Source: Pseudomonas sp. AB6
GTDB lineage: Bacteria; Pseudomonadota; Gammaproteobacteria; Pseudomonadales; Pseudomonadaceae
Direction: 5' to 3'
Assembly: GCF_034314105.1 (NCBI RefSeq)
Contig: NZ_JAVIWJ010000001.1
Location: 717,501-781,500, forward strand
Length of the DNA stretch: 64,000 nt
The translations under genes and the position numbers were made by a program. Positions 51,381 to 58,801 of this stretch are shown piece by piece (the stretch's first letter is position 1; the number at the start of each line of letters is the position of its first letter). The notes under the pieces were generated by a model that had not been told where the DNA came from, did not search any database, and saw only the letters and a list, made by a program, of their open reading frames with translations.

Positions 51381-51431
51381 CTTATATCAGGTACTTCTCA
51401 GCTGCACGCCTGCGTTAAGCTACAGGTAATA

Positions 51432-51523
51432 CGGGAAATTGGCAGAGCGGTTGAATGCACCGGTCTTGAAAACCGGCGAACGTTAATAGCGTTCCCAGGG
51501 TTCGAATCCCTGGTTTCCCGCCA
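51432..51523 (+). tRNA. serT: tRNA-Ser (anticodon UGA)
   Basis: 92 bases including encoded CCA. Acceptor CGGGAAA pairs with TTTCCCG. The anticodon stem is CCGGT/ACCGG with loop CTTGAAA (anticodon TGA). The long variable arm GAACG/CGTTC is typical of tRNA-Ser, and the T-arm is CAGGG-TTCGAAT-CCCTG. Confidence 0.97.
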
Positions 51524-51537
51524 AACATCAAAAAAAT

Positions 51538-51570
51538 AAAGGGCTTAGAGATAATCTAAGCCCTTTTTTT
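51538..51570 (+). terminator. Terminator of the tRNA-Ser unit
   Basis: AAAGGGCTTAGA pairs with TCTAAGCCCTTT around a 5-base loop and ends in a T-run, 14 bases after the tRNA. Confidence 0.93.
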
Positions 51571-51702
51571 GCCTGGAATTCGGGTGCTTCAAGTAGTTGA
51601 CCCTACCAACGGCGGCACATAGGGCATTTAAATATCCCCTGAGGCAAGCGCATCGCGGGCGAAGCGGATTCGAAAGGCAATGCTTTAGCGGCCAATCCCA
51701 TC

Positions 51703-52128
51703 TTATTTATCGAAAGAAATGTCGACATTGATCATGTGGTCGGCCATTTCGGAAAACATACGTTGCAGCTTCGCATTTAGGCCCGAGTCGTCTACCTGCT
51801 CGTTGATCGCCCGATGCATGCACAACATCCATTCATCGCGTTCGACAATACCGACCGCGTAGGGCGCATGTCGCATGCGCAGACGCGGGTGGCCACGCTC
51901 CTGCCGGAACAGTGGTGGCCCTCCAAGCCACCCGCTCAAAAATTTAAAAAGGCTGTCCGCGCTGCCCTTGAGACTTGGTGGGTGCATCCGACGCACTATT
52001 CGCGCCTCGGATAGCACTTCCATCAGCTCATAAAAACGGTCGACCAATTTATGGATACCTGCCTCACCCCCTAACTGGAGGTAAGCACTGGCGTTGTTCT
52101 CATGCTGGGAATTTAATAGTTCAGTCAT
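51703..52128 (-). CDS. Group II truncated haemoglobin
   Basis: 141 residues, trHbII family (M. tuberculosis GlbO, B. subtilis YjbI). Proximal His87 (F8) sits in HPRLRMRHAPY, the invariant Trp100 (G8) 13 residues later in RDEWMLCM, and a B10-like Tyr33 in DRFYELM. It can bind O2, NO or sulfide at haem. It is the last gene of the cyd operon, 11 bases after ybgE, which suggests a link to the bd oxidase (O2 supply, or NO/sulfide handling). That link is inference. ATG 52128 is preferred to longer readings that overlap ybgE. Confidence 0.9.
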   Translation of the reverse strand: MTELLNSQHENNASAYLQLGGEAGIHKLVDRFYELMEVLSEARIVRRMHPPSLKGSADSLFKFLSGWLGGPPLFRQERGHPRLRMRHAPYAVGIVERDEWMLCMHRAINEQVDDSGLNAKLQRMFSEMADHMINVDISFDK

Positions 52129-52139
52129 GTCATCACTAT

Positions 52140-52424
52140 TCAAAGTAAGAACTTTATCCAGCCGGCGAGGGCAAGCGCTGCAAGGCAGGTCCATCCTGAA
52201 AATAACCATCGCCAGACCGGCGCGCGCGGGACAAATCCCACCCCGTTTACAAAAGCCACGCTCATGGCTGCGAACAGCGCAGTTGCAAGAGCGTGGTCAG
52301 CTTTTCCATCTGCGGCTGCGATCAGAGGCGGATAAAGGGTGCAAGCCAGCATGATCGCCACGGCGATAATCAAACTCAGCACGTGTATGCGTGAGGTAGG
52401 TGGGACGTTAGCGACGTGGGTCAT
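52140..52424 (-). CDS. ybgE: Cyd operon protein YbgE
   Basis: 94 residues, three membrane helices. The NGVGFVPRAPVWRW stretch matches the GVGFRP...W signature of E. coli YbgE, a small protein of unknown role encoded with bd oxidase. The start overlaps the cydX stop by three bases (ATGA-type junction), so it is translated with cydX. Confidence 0.82.
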   Translation of the reverse strand: MTHVANVPPTSRIHVLSLIIAVAIMLACTLYPPLIAAADGKADHALATALFAAMSVAFVNGVGFVPRAPVWRWLFSGWTCLAALALAGWIKFLL

Positions 52425-52546
52425 CGTGACTCTGCCTCATCGCTGTCTGTCCTGGCGCGACCAGCTTCGTTCTCGCCCCACATCGCGTTCAATATCGCCA
52501 GTAGCAATGCAAAACCGACTCCCAGCATCCAGGCGAAATACCACAT
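52421..52546 (-). CDS. cydX: Cytochrome bd small subunit CydX
   Basis: 41 residues: a single membrane helix beginning MWYFAWMLGVGFALLLAILN followed by AMWGENEAGR, which matches E. coli CydX (YbgT) closely. CydX is required for stable haem binding in bd-I. It lies 23 bases after cydB and overlaps ybgE. AGGAGTAAAAAATT precedes the ATG. Confidence 0.95.
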   Translation of the reverse strand: MWYFAWMLGVGFALLLAILNAMWGENEAGRARTDSDEAESR

Positions 52547-52569
52547 AATTTTTTACTCCTTTGCTGGCA

Positions 52570-53706
52570 CTAGTAGGCTGAGTGGTCGTTGGCTTTAATG
52601 TGCGCGATGGTCACCTTGCCCCGCATGACGCGATACGCCCATGAGGTATAAAGGATGATCAGTGGCATGAAAATCAATGCCGCCCAGAACATGATGGCAA
52701 GGCTAAGGTGGCTGGAAACGCTGTCCCAAACGGTCAGACTTGCAGCGGGCATTGACGATGACGGCATGATGAATGGAAACATTGAAACGCCTGCGGTGCT
52801 GATGACACCGGCGACAGCAAGCGATGACGCCACAAATGCTGAGAGAGTGCGGCGAACCATCAGCAGCATGGCTGCGCTCGCTGCGCCAGCCAAGCCCATC
52901 AAAGGTAACAGCCACAACAAAGGGTAGTGGCTATAGTTGGTCATCCAGGCACCCGCTTCGCGTACTACTGATTTACCGAGGATGTCGGGCAGTCCAGCCG
53001 TGTCAACCACTGAGGTAATGCGATAGCCATCGATCGACTGTAGCCAAATTCCGGCGATTACAAATGAGCAAGCCAGCACGATGGCCGCACCCACCGCACC
53101 CTTTACAGCCCTGGTCTGGATAACACCTTCAGTACGGTGTGCCAGATAGCTTGCGCCTTGCAGAGTAATCATTGCGCTACTGACAACGCCCGACAACAGT
53201 GCGAAGGGATTCAGCAACTGCCAGAAGCTGCCAGTGTAGGTTGATACCAAATAATCGTTGAACTGGAACGGTACTCCTTGCAGCAAATTCCCGAACGCGA
53301 TCCCGAATACAAGTGGGGGTACTGTACCCCCCACGAATAGACCCCAATCCCAAGTGTTGCGCCACGTTGAATTTTGAATCTTGCTGCGATAATCGAAGCC
53401 GACGGGGCGGAAAAACAACGCCCAAAGAACCAGTATCATCGCCCAGTAAAAACCGCTGAACGCCGTTGCATAAACCACTGGCCATGCTGCAAATAACGCG
53501 CCGCCAGCAGTGATGAACCAGACCTGATTCCCATCCCAGTGTGGGCCGACAGTGTTTATAACGACGCGCCTCTCCATATCATTGCGGCCAACGAACGGCA
53601 GTAATGTACCGACCCCCATATCGTGGCCGTCCATAATGGCGAAGCCAATCAGCAGTACGCCTACCAGCGCCCACCAGATAATTTTCAGGGTGAAATAATC
53701 AAGCAT
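52570..53706 (-). CDS. cydB: Cytochrome bd quinol oxidase subunit II
   Basis: 378 residues, eight to nine membrane helices, the usual size for CydB (E. coli 379). GFAIMDGHDMGVGTLLPFVG near the N terminus and the GNQVWFITAGGALFAAWP motif are typical. It overlaps cydA by eight bases. Together with CydA and CydX it reduces O2 to water using quinol, resists sulfide, cyanide and NO better than haem-copper oxidases, and does not pump protons. Confidence 0.97.
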   Translation of the reverse strand: MLDYFTLKIIWWALVGVLLIGFAIMDGHDMGVGTLLPFVGRNDMERRVVINTVGPHWDGNQVWFITAGGALFAAWPVVYATAFSGFYWAMILVLWALFFRPVGFDYRSKIQNSTWRNTWDWGLFVGGTVPPLVFGIAFGNLLQGVPFQFNDYLVSTYTGSFWQLLNPFALLSGVVSSAMITLQGASYLAHRTEGVIQTRAVKGAVGAAIVLACSFVIAGIWLQSIDGYRITSVVDTAGLPDILGKSVVREAGAWMTNYSHYPLLWLLPLMGLAGAASAAMLLMVRRTLSAFVASSLAVAGVISTAGVSMFPFIMPSSSMPAASLTVWDSVSSHLSLAIMFWAALIFMPLIILYTSWAYRVMRGKVTIAHIKANDHSAY

Positions 53707-55270
53707 GATGGCTTTCCTTCAAATTGGCGTCGTAGACATACCGGCCAGTTCCGAGACTGCCTGGACCTTGACGGGCGAACTTGACCATCAAGAACATCTC
53801 TACCACCAGCAGCGTGGTGTAGAAGACAATGAATCCTGCTAACGACCCGTATAAATTGTTGACGCCAAGCGTTGAGACACTCATGTGGGTTGGTAACACA
53901 CCGTAGATAGTCCATGGCTGGCGGCCGTATTCGGCAACGAACCAGCCAAGTTCGCAGGAGATCCAAGGCGCTGGCAGCATGCAGAGCGCTAAACGCAATA
54001 ACCAGCGGCGTTGCGTGCAGGTCGACTTCAACGTGCTCCAGAACGACAGCCCAAATAGCAGCAGCATCGCAAACCCTAGACCTACCATGATCCGAAATGC
54101 CCAAAACATAGGTGTAACGCGAGGCACGGTATCGTTGACGGCTTTATCTATGATGTCCGGTGTGGCCTGATTGACATCCTCGACATACTTCTTAAGCAGC
54201 AGGCCGAAACCGAGGTCTGCCTTATATTCTTCGAACACCTGCAGTGCAGCTGGATCACCGCGATGCTTGCGCAATGTTTCCAGCGCATTGACTGCAGTAA
54301 TGCCGCGCAGGATGCGAGCCCGGTTTTTTTCCTTGATCTCATGGATACCAGGGATTTGCTTACTTACCGATCGGGTGCCAATCAACCCCATCAACCACGG
54401 CACTTCAACTTCCCAGTTATTCTTCGACTCGCCTTCGTTGATGCTGGCCAATAATGTCAGTCCGGCGGGTGCTGGTTTTGTTTCCCACATGGCCTCCATG
54501 GCCGCCATCTTAGTTTGCTGTGCCTCGCCCACCGTATAACCAGACTCATCACCCAAGACGATAACGCTTAACACTGACGCCAAGCCGAAGGCTGCCGCAA
54601 CCCGAAAGCTTCGCTTTGCAAACTCGACATCTCGATTCTTAAGCAGATACCAACTTGAAATAGACAGCACAAACATTGAACCGGTGACGTATCCGGCCGA
54701 GACGGTATGCACAAACTTGGCCTGTGCAACTGGATTGAAAACCACTGCCCAGAAGTCAACCATCTCCATGCGCATGGTTAGATAGCTGAATTCAGAACCC
54801 ACCGGATTTTGCATCCAGCCGTTGGCAATCAAAATCCACAGCGCTGAAAGGTTGGTCCCGATGGCCATTAGCAGGGTGACCAGAAAGTGGTGCTCCTTTT
54901 TTAATCGGTCCCAGCCAAAAAAGAATAAACCAATCATTGTTGATTCGAGGAAGAACGCCATCATGCCCTCGATCGCCAGCGGAGCACCGAAGATGTCGCC
55001 TACGTAGTGTGAGTAGTACGCCCAGTTGGTCCCGAACTGAAACTCCAGTGTAATACCGGTAGTCACGCCTAACGCAAAGTTGATACCGAACAGCTTGCCC
55101 CAGAATCGTGTCATGTCTTTCCAGATGACATTACCCGTCATCACGTAGACGCTTTCCATAATGACCAGCAGCCACACCATGCCAACGGTGAGAGGTACAA
55201 ATAGAAAGTGGTACAGCGCTGTGGCTGCAAACTGCAGCCGTGACAATTCCACCAGATGTTCTGAAATCAC
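53699..55270 (-). CDS. cydA: Cytochrome bd quinol oxidase subunit I, long Q-loop form
   Basis: 523 residues, E. coli bd-I type (522), not the shorter CioA usual in pseudomonads. The haem b595/d ligand region ELSRLQFAATALYHFLF, the quinol-binding loop starting near GDESGYTVGEAQQTKMAAME and the long Q-loop insertion up to PRVTPMFWAF are all present, as is the GRQPW motif. The start is GTG 55270, overlapping the cydP stop by four bases, with AGGGG upstream. It is close to the enterobacterial protein along its whole length, which may indicate acquisition. Confidence 0.96.
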   Translation of the reverse strand: MISEHLVELSRLQFAATALYHFLFVPLTVGMVWLLVIMESVYVMTGNVIWKDMTRFWGKLFGINFALGVTTGITLEFQFGTNWAYYSHYVGDIFGAPLAIEGMMAFFLESTMIGLFFFGWDRLKKEHHFLVTLLMAIGTNLSALWILIANGWMQNPVGSEFSYLTMRMEMVDFWAVVFNPVAQAKFVHTVSAGYVTGSMFVLSISSWYLLKNRDVEFAKRSFRVAAAFGLASVLSVIVLGDESGYTVGEAQQTKMAAMEAMWETKPAPAGLTLLASINEGESKNNWEVEVPWLMGLIGTRSVSKQIPGIHEIKEKNRARILRGITAVNALETLRKHRGDPAALQVFEEYKADLGFGLLLKKYVEDVNQATPDIIDKAVNDTVPRVTPMFWAFRIMVGLGFAMLLLFGLSFWSTLKSTCTQRRWLLRLALCMLPAPWISCELGWFVAEYGRQPWTIYGVLPTHMSVSTLGVNNLYGSLAGFIVFYTTLLVVEMFLMVKFARQGPGSLGTGRYVYDANLKESHHA

Positions 55271-55443
55271 TTGCTTGCCCCTTGAGTCGAGGTGGGTACG
55301 CCGAACCTTTCGCTGATGGTGTTCGAGTCAACGCTCACGCGCGATTCTCGGATGAACAGCCACCAAAGCACTGTTAGCACCACCAACTTGATTAGCACTG
55401 CTATTAGCAGATGGCGCCGTAGTCGTTTGTCGGAATTGGTCAT
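55267..55443 (-). CDS. cydP: Putative bd oxidase small subunit CydP
   Basis: 58 residues: a basic N terminus (NSDKRLRRH), one membrane helix (about 12-30, LLIAVLIKLVVLTVLWWLF), then a short periplasmic tail. Proteins of this kind precede cydA in several proteobacteria and are named CydP (putative cytochrome oxidase small subunit). Its position and coupling to cydA (GTGA overlap) support that name. The start could also be ATG 55467, and no good ribosome binding site decides it. Confidence 0.72.
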   Translation of the reverse strand: MTNSDKRLRRHLLIAVLIKLVVLTVLWWLFIRESRVSVDSNTISERFGVPTSTQGASK

Positions 55444-55541
55444 GACTATGCAGTTAGCACGCGTCATGCCAAGAGGGAAATGTGATTTTTATCGTTTAAT
55501 AACAATAACTTAAATGTTTCAGTATAAAGACCGGAGATACC

Positions 55542-55590
55542 TTGGCAGATTGAGATGCTGCCAATCTGCCATTGCGGCAGTGATTGGCAG
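55542..55590. promoter_or_regulatory. Array of TGCCA/TGGCA dyads upstream of cydP, candidate FisR operator
   Basis: The segment holds TTGGCAG (55542-55548), CTGCCAATC (55558-55566), CTGCC-ATTGC-GGCAG (55566-55580) and GATTGGCAG (55582-55590). CTGCCAATC and GATTGGCAG are exact reverse complements. It lies between fisR and cydP on their shared strand. There is no T-run after it, so it is not a classic terminator of fisR. The same half-sites occur in the fisR-pdo intergenic region. A weak -24/-12-like GG-N10-GC (about 55556-55571, minus strand) is present, but its -12 part is poor. Confidence 0.5.
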
Positions 55591-55608
55591 CCATAGGCTG
55601 TCGTATAG

Positions 55609-56928
55609 TTAGGCCAGTCCTTGCTCTTTCAGTCGCCGATACAACGTACGTTCGCTAATGCCCAAATGCTTTGCAAGTTCGCTGCGGGTGCCTCTGAATG
55701 TGGCCAGTACATGTTTCAGCGTGCCGCTGTCGAAAGGAGCGGGAACAGAAACTTGGGCAGGTATCGAAGCTGACGCCACCGGTAGATGTACCGTGCGGAT
55801 TACGCCGTCGTCGGCGAATAGACTGGCTCTCTCCAGCACGTTGCGTAGCTCGCGAATATTGCCCGGCCAGGCAAAGTGCTGCAGTTGCACAAGGGCATCA
55901 ATGTCGATGGTCAGCCTGCGCCTACCAGGGCCTACCCGTTGCAGAAATGAATGAGTGAGCAAGCCAATGTCTTCGATTCGGTGGCGCAACGGCGGCAACT
56001 GAATCGGAAAAGCGCTGATGCGGTAGTACAAGTCCTGCCGGAACTCGCCTTTCTCCATCATTTTTTCCAGAGGCTTGTGAGTTGCTGCAATCAATCTAAA
56101 GTTAGCGTGCAAGGTCTCGACGCTGCCAACGCGGCGATAAGTGCCGGACTCGATCAAACGTAACAATTTCACCTGCATCGCCAGTGGAACGTCGCCTATC
56201 TCATCGAGAAATAACGTGCCGCCCTGAGCTGTTTCAACTAAGCCAGGCTTGCGAGTGGTGGCACCGGTGAACGCGCCTTTTTCATGTCCGAACAGTTCGC
56301 TTTCAAAGAGCGTTTCAGTCAGTCCCGAGCAATCGACCACCACAAACGGTCCAGCTGTGCGCTCGCTGGTTTCATGTACGGCGCGGGCGAATAGCTCCTT
56401 ACCTGTGCCGGACTCTCCCAATAACAGTACCGGCAACATTGACGGTGCTACTCGCTGAAGTTCCGACAGGGCAAGGTTGAAAGCAGGTGACGATCCGACC
56501 AACCCCTCATTGCTGGGTCGCGCCGATGCGCTGCGGACCAGCTTAAGGCGTTCCACATAAGCGGTGATGACTCCCTTTACATCTAGAATCGGGCGTAGTT
56601 CGACTTCGACATGCTCGGGACCGCGTGGTGTGTGGTGAATGTGCAAAACTCGATCTGGGCCGCGCAACTCTTGCGCTTTTTTCATCGGACAATGCTCGCC
56701 GGCCTGATCGCAGGGAACATCGTAATGGTGCGAAATCTGATAGCACTTGTGGCCGATGAAGGGTTTATCAATGCTCCCGAACTGACGCAGATACGCGGTA
56801 TTGGCAGCCAGGATGTTGTAGTCCGGATCAAGCACGATCATTGGATCTGCCTCGTGTTCAAGAAACGAGACAAGTGACTGTACTTGGTGCGGGTGTGGAC
56901 CGTTTTGGGGAGGCCGGCTATTGGTCAT
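55609..56928 (-). CDS. fisR: Sigma-54 activator of the FisR (sulfane sulfur sensor) type
   Basis: 439 residues. N-terminal PAS-like sensory part (about 18-135), AAA+ domain (Walker A GESGTGKE, sigma-54 contact loop GAFTGA, arginine-finger region) and C-terminal Fis-type helix-turn-helix ([20 protein letters not shown]). Counted from the first of two adjacent ATGs, the sensory part has Cys63, Cys74 and Cys81. The 11 and 7 residue spacing is identical to the Cys53/64/71 triad of Cupriavidus FisR, which reacts with polysulfide to switch on pdo and sqr. The second ATG (56928) is preferred, with GGAG 5 bases upstream. The regulated genes are likely pdo-pmpAB and probably cyd. Confidence 0.88.
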   Translation of the reverse strand: MTNSRPPQNGPHPHQVQSLVSFLEHEADPMIVLDPDYNILAANTAYLRQFGSIDKPFIGHKCYQISHHYDVPCDQAGEHCPMKKAQELRGPDRVLHIHHTPRGPEHVEVELRPILDVKGVITAYVERLKLVRSASARPSNEGLVGSSPAFNLALSELQRVAPSMLPVLLLGESGTGKELFARAVHETSERTAGPFVVVDCSGLTETLFESELFGHEKGAFTGATTRKPGLVETAQGGTLFLDEIGDVPLAMQVKLLRLIESGTYRRVGSVETLHANFRLIAATHKPLEKMMEKGEFRQDLYYRISAFPIQLPPLRHRIEDIGLLTHSFLQRVGPGRRRLTIDIDALVQLQHFAWPGNIRELRNVLERASLFADDGVIRTVHLPVASASIPAQVSVPAPFDSGTLKHVLATFRGTRSELAKHLGISERTLYRRLKEQGLA

Positions 56929-56959
56929 CATGGCTCCAAGGGGATTGGCTCATACTGTT

Positions 56960-56998
56960 GTGGCAGTGCCACCTATGTCAACAAGCTGCCAATGGCAG
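56960..56998. promoter_or_regulatory. Two palindromes, candidate upstream activator sites for FisR
   Basis: GTGGCA-G-TGCCAC (56960-56972) and CTGCCA-A-TGGCAG (56986-56998) are both perfect six-base inverted repeats with a one-base centre. Their centres are 26 bases apart, and they lie about 130-156 bases upstream of the expected pdo start, the usual place for sigma-54 enhancer sites. They are also just upstream of fisR, where they could serve autoregulation. Confidence 0.6.
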
Positions 56999-57095
56999 TT
57001 TGTTAGAACTGCTGGAATACAGAGTTATCCCAATAAATAAATAAATATTTCAATAAAATCAATTAGATGAATTTACTACGAGCACTATTCCTAGT

Positions 57096-57110
57096 TGGCA
57101 GCTTTATTGC
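57096..57110 (+). promoter_or_regulatory. Sigma-54 (-24/-12) promoter of pdo
   Basis: TGGCAG-CTTTA-TTGC fits the RpoN consensus (TGGCAC-N5-TTGC), with the GG and GC doublets exactly ten bases apart. The transcript would begin near 57122, about 45 bases ahead of the pdo ATG. Confidence 0.85.
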
Positions 57111-57166
57111 AATTGTCAGCCCTTGGTGCGAGCGACTCGGAAAGAGCCCCCCTAAGGAGACTGATC

Positions 57167-58045
57167 ATGACCGCAAAACTTCACGTTGAAGGATTCTTCG
57201 ATACTGCCACCCGTACTGTCAGCTATCTTGTGCTGGATCTACCTACTCGCCACTGCGCCTTAGTGGACAGCGTACTTAATTACGACTGTAAGTCAGGCCA
57301 CACGGCTACTACGTCTGCAGATAAGTTGATTGCAAGGGTGGTCGAGCTAAATGCGAAGGTTAAATGGATACTTGAGACCCATGTGCATGCGGACCACCTT
57401 ACGGCTGCGCCTTACCTAAAAGAAAAGCTCGGTGGCAAAACAGGTATTGGCAACCAAGTTGCGGCCGTGCAAGAAGTCTTTGGCGCTTTGTTCAACACAG
57501 GTAAGGAAATGGCTCGGGACGGAAGTCAGTTCGATCACCTGTTCATGAATGACGAGCCATTCTCCATTGGCACGTTGCAATGCCGAACGCTGCACACGCC
57601 AGGACACACACCGGCGTGCATGACGTATGTAATCAGCGACGGCAACGAAACGGTCGCATTCGTTGGCGATACCCTGTTCATGCCCGACTACGGTACGGCA
57701 CGTTGTGATTTTCCCGGCGGTGACGCGCGCACGTTATTTCAGTCGATTAACAAGGTGCTGAGTCTGCCAGCCAACACCTTGTTGTACATGTGTCACGACT
57801 ATCAACCCGACGACCGAGAGGTGCAATTTGTCAGCACCGTTGCTGACCAACGCGCCCACAACGTACATGTCCGTAACGGTATTAGTGAGGAGGCGTTTGT
57901 AACAATGCGCACCAAGCGCGATGCAATCATGGAGATGCCGACGCTGATCCTGCCATCGGTTCAGGTAAATATGCGAGCTGGACATTTTCCTGAAGCTGAA
58001 GCAAACGGCACACGCTATCTGAAAATCCCTCTTAACGTCGCCTGA
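57167..58045 (+). CDS. pdo: Persulfide dioxygenase-type metallo-beta-lactamase protein
   Basis: 292 residues, MBL-fold hydrolase-like protein of the ETHE1/Blh group that oxidises glutathione persulfide to sulfite with one Fe(II). Iron and fold ligands are His72, His74, Asp76 and His77 in THVHADH, His147 in HTPGHTP, Asp168 in VGDTLF and the C-terminal CHDYQPDDRE segment. AAGGAG precedes ATG 57167. It lies behind a sigma-54 promoter divergent from fisR. No sqr or rhodanese gene is in the window, so the source of persulfide is unknown. Confidence 0.87.
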   Translation: MTAKLHVEGFFDTATRTVSYLVLDLPTRHCALVDSVLNYDCKSGHTATTSADKLIARVVELNAKVKWILETHVHADHLTAAPYLKEKLGGKTGIGNQVAAVQEVFGALFNTGKEMARDGSQFDHLFMNDEPFSIGTLQCRTLHTPGHTPACMTYVISDGNETVAFVGDTLFMPDYGTARCDFPGGDARTLFQSINKVLSLPANTLLYMCHDYQPDDREVQFVSTVADQRAHNVHVRNGISEEAFVTMRTKRDAIMEMPTLILPSVQVNMRAGHFPEAEANGTRYLKIPLNVA

Positions 58046-58213
58046 CTTCGCTCGCAAAAAAAAATCCATGAAAAATATGTAAACGCAGACACCTATGTTC
58101 ATACGTCACCTCGTACCAAGACTATCGGTATCTGGACAGATTTCGTTAGGTCAGTCGGCAGAACTAAAAGACGTCGGTCTGCACAGGGTGTGTAACCATC
58201 GTGGAAGGCTGTA

Positions 58214-58259
58214 GGCGTGGGGCAGCAAGTAAACGCCGTGGAGGACGGGTGAAAACTCG
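58214..58259 (+). other. Two potential RNA hairpins upstream of pmpA
   Basis: GGCGT/ACGCC (58214-58218 with 58233-58237) is followed 8 bases later by CGGGT-GAAA-ACTCG (58246-58259), a stem closed by a GNRA tetraloop. Together they look like part of a structured RNA leader. I cannot match them to a known riboswitch. Confidence 0.35.
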
Positions 58260-58284
58260 CCGTTACAGAAAGCAGATTATCTGT

Positions 58285-58310
58285 TGCATCTGCATCTGCA
58301 TCTGCATCTG
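58285..58310 (+). repeat. TGCATC tandem repeat (four copies)
   Basis: Four perfect head-to-tail copies of TGCATC plus a partial TG end 55 bases upstream of the pmpA start. Such short repeats can slip in replication and alter spacing upstream of a gene. Confidence 0.8.
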
Positions 58311-58364
58311 CGCGGTTTGTGGTTATTCAAATCGGTTTAAACAATTTCGCGTCGGAGAAGCTTT

Positions 58365-58799
58365 GTGAATGTCGACTGGCTCAACTTTACTCCATGGTCA
58401 TCCCTTGCAGGCGGCATATTAATTGGTTTGGCTGCAAGTCTATTTACTGTTGCCAATGGGCGTATTGCTGGTATCAGCGGCCTGATTGCGAATCTTTTAC
58501 AGCGTGGTAGCGAGGGGGTGAGTGAAAAAGCGCTGTTTCTCCTCGGACTGCTCGTCGCACCGCTCTTATGGGAGTTGTTTACCGCCCTGCCACAGATGGA
58601 GTTTCAGACTGGTTGGTTCGGTCTTGTCGTCGCAGGCGCCTTGGTGGGGGTCGGCACCCGCTATGGATCGGGTTGTACGAGCGGCCATGGGGTGTGCGGG
58701 ATATCGCGCCTTTCGCCGCGCTCAATGATCGCCACTGCGTGTTTCATGTTCAGTGGTTTTACTACGGTATTTTTTTTGCGTCATTTGTTCGGAGGCTAA
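58365..58799 (+). CDS. pmpA: YeeE/YedE family sulfur transporter subunit PmpA-like
   Basis: 144 residues, four membrane helices, YeeE/YedE family. The signature [10 protein letters not shown] with two cysteines (about 103-112) resembles the thiosulfate channel YeeE. Half-size pairs of this kind (PmpA/PmpB) are encoded with persulfide dioxygenases in other bacteria and are thought to move sulfur-containing ions. GTG 58365 has GGAG 7 bases upstream. Confidence 0.85.
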   Translation: MNVDWLNFTPWSSLAGGILIGLAASLFTVANGRIAGISGLIANLLQRGSEGVSEKALFLLGLLVAPLLWELFTALPQMEFQTGWFGLVVAGALVGVGTRYGSGCTSGHGVCGISRLSPRSMIATACFMFSGFTTVFFLRHLFGG

Positions 58800-58801
58800 A
58801 T

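Larger units (their letters stand above)
58046..58364. other. Intergenic region pdo to pmpA with hairpins and hexamer repeat
   Basis: 319 bases with no credible gene. It contains two adjacent potential RNA hairpins and a TGCATC tandem repeat just before pmpA (separate entries). It may be the leader of pmpAB or may hold its own promoter. Confidence 0.5.

Noticed and set aside
55558..55590. Rho-independent terminator of fisR
   Set aside because: The dyad is not followed by a T-run on the minus strand, and its half-sites recur upstream of pdo, so an operator fits better.
58285..58310. TGCATC repeat as a CRISPR-like array
   Set aside because: Contiguous six-base units without spacers; a simple tandem repeat.
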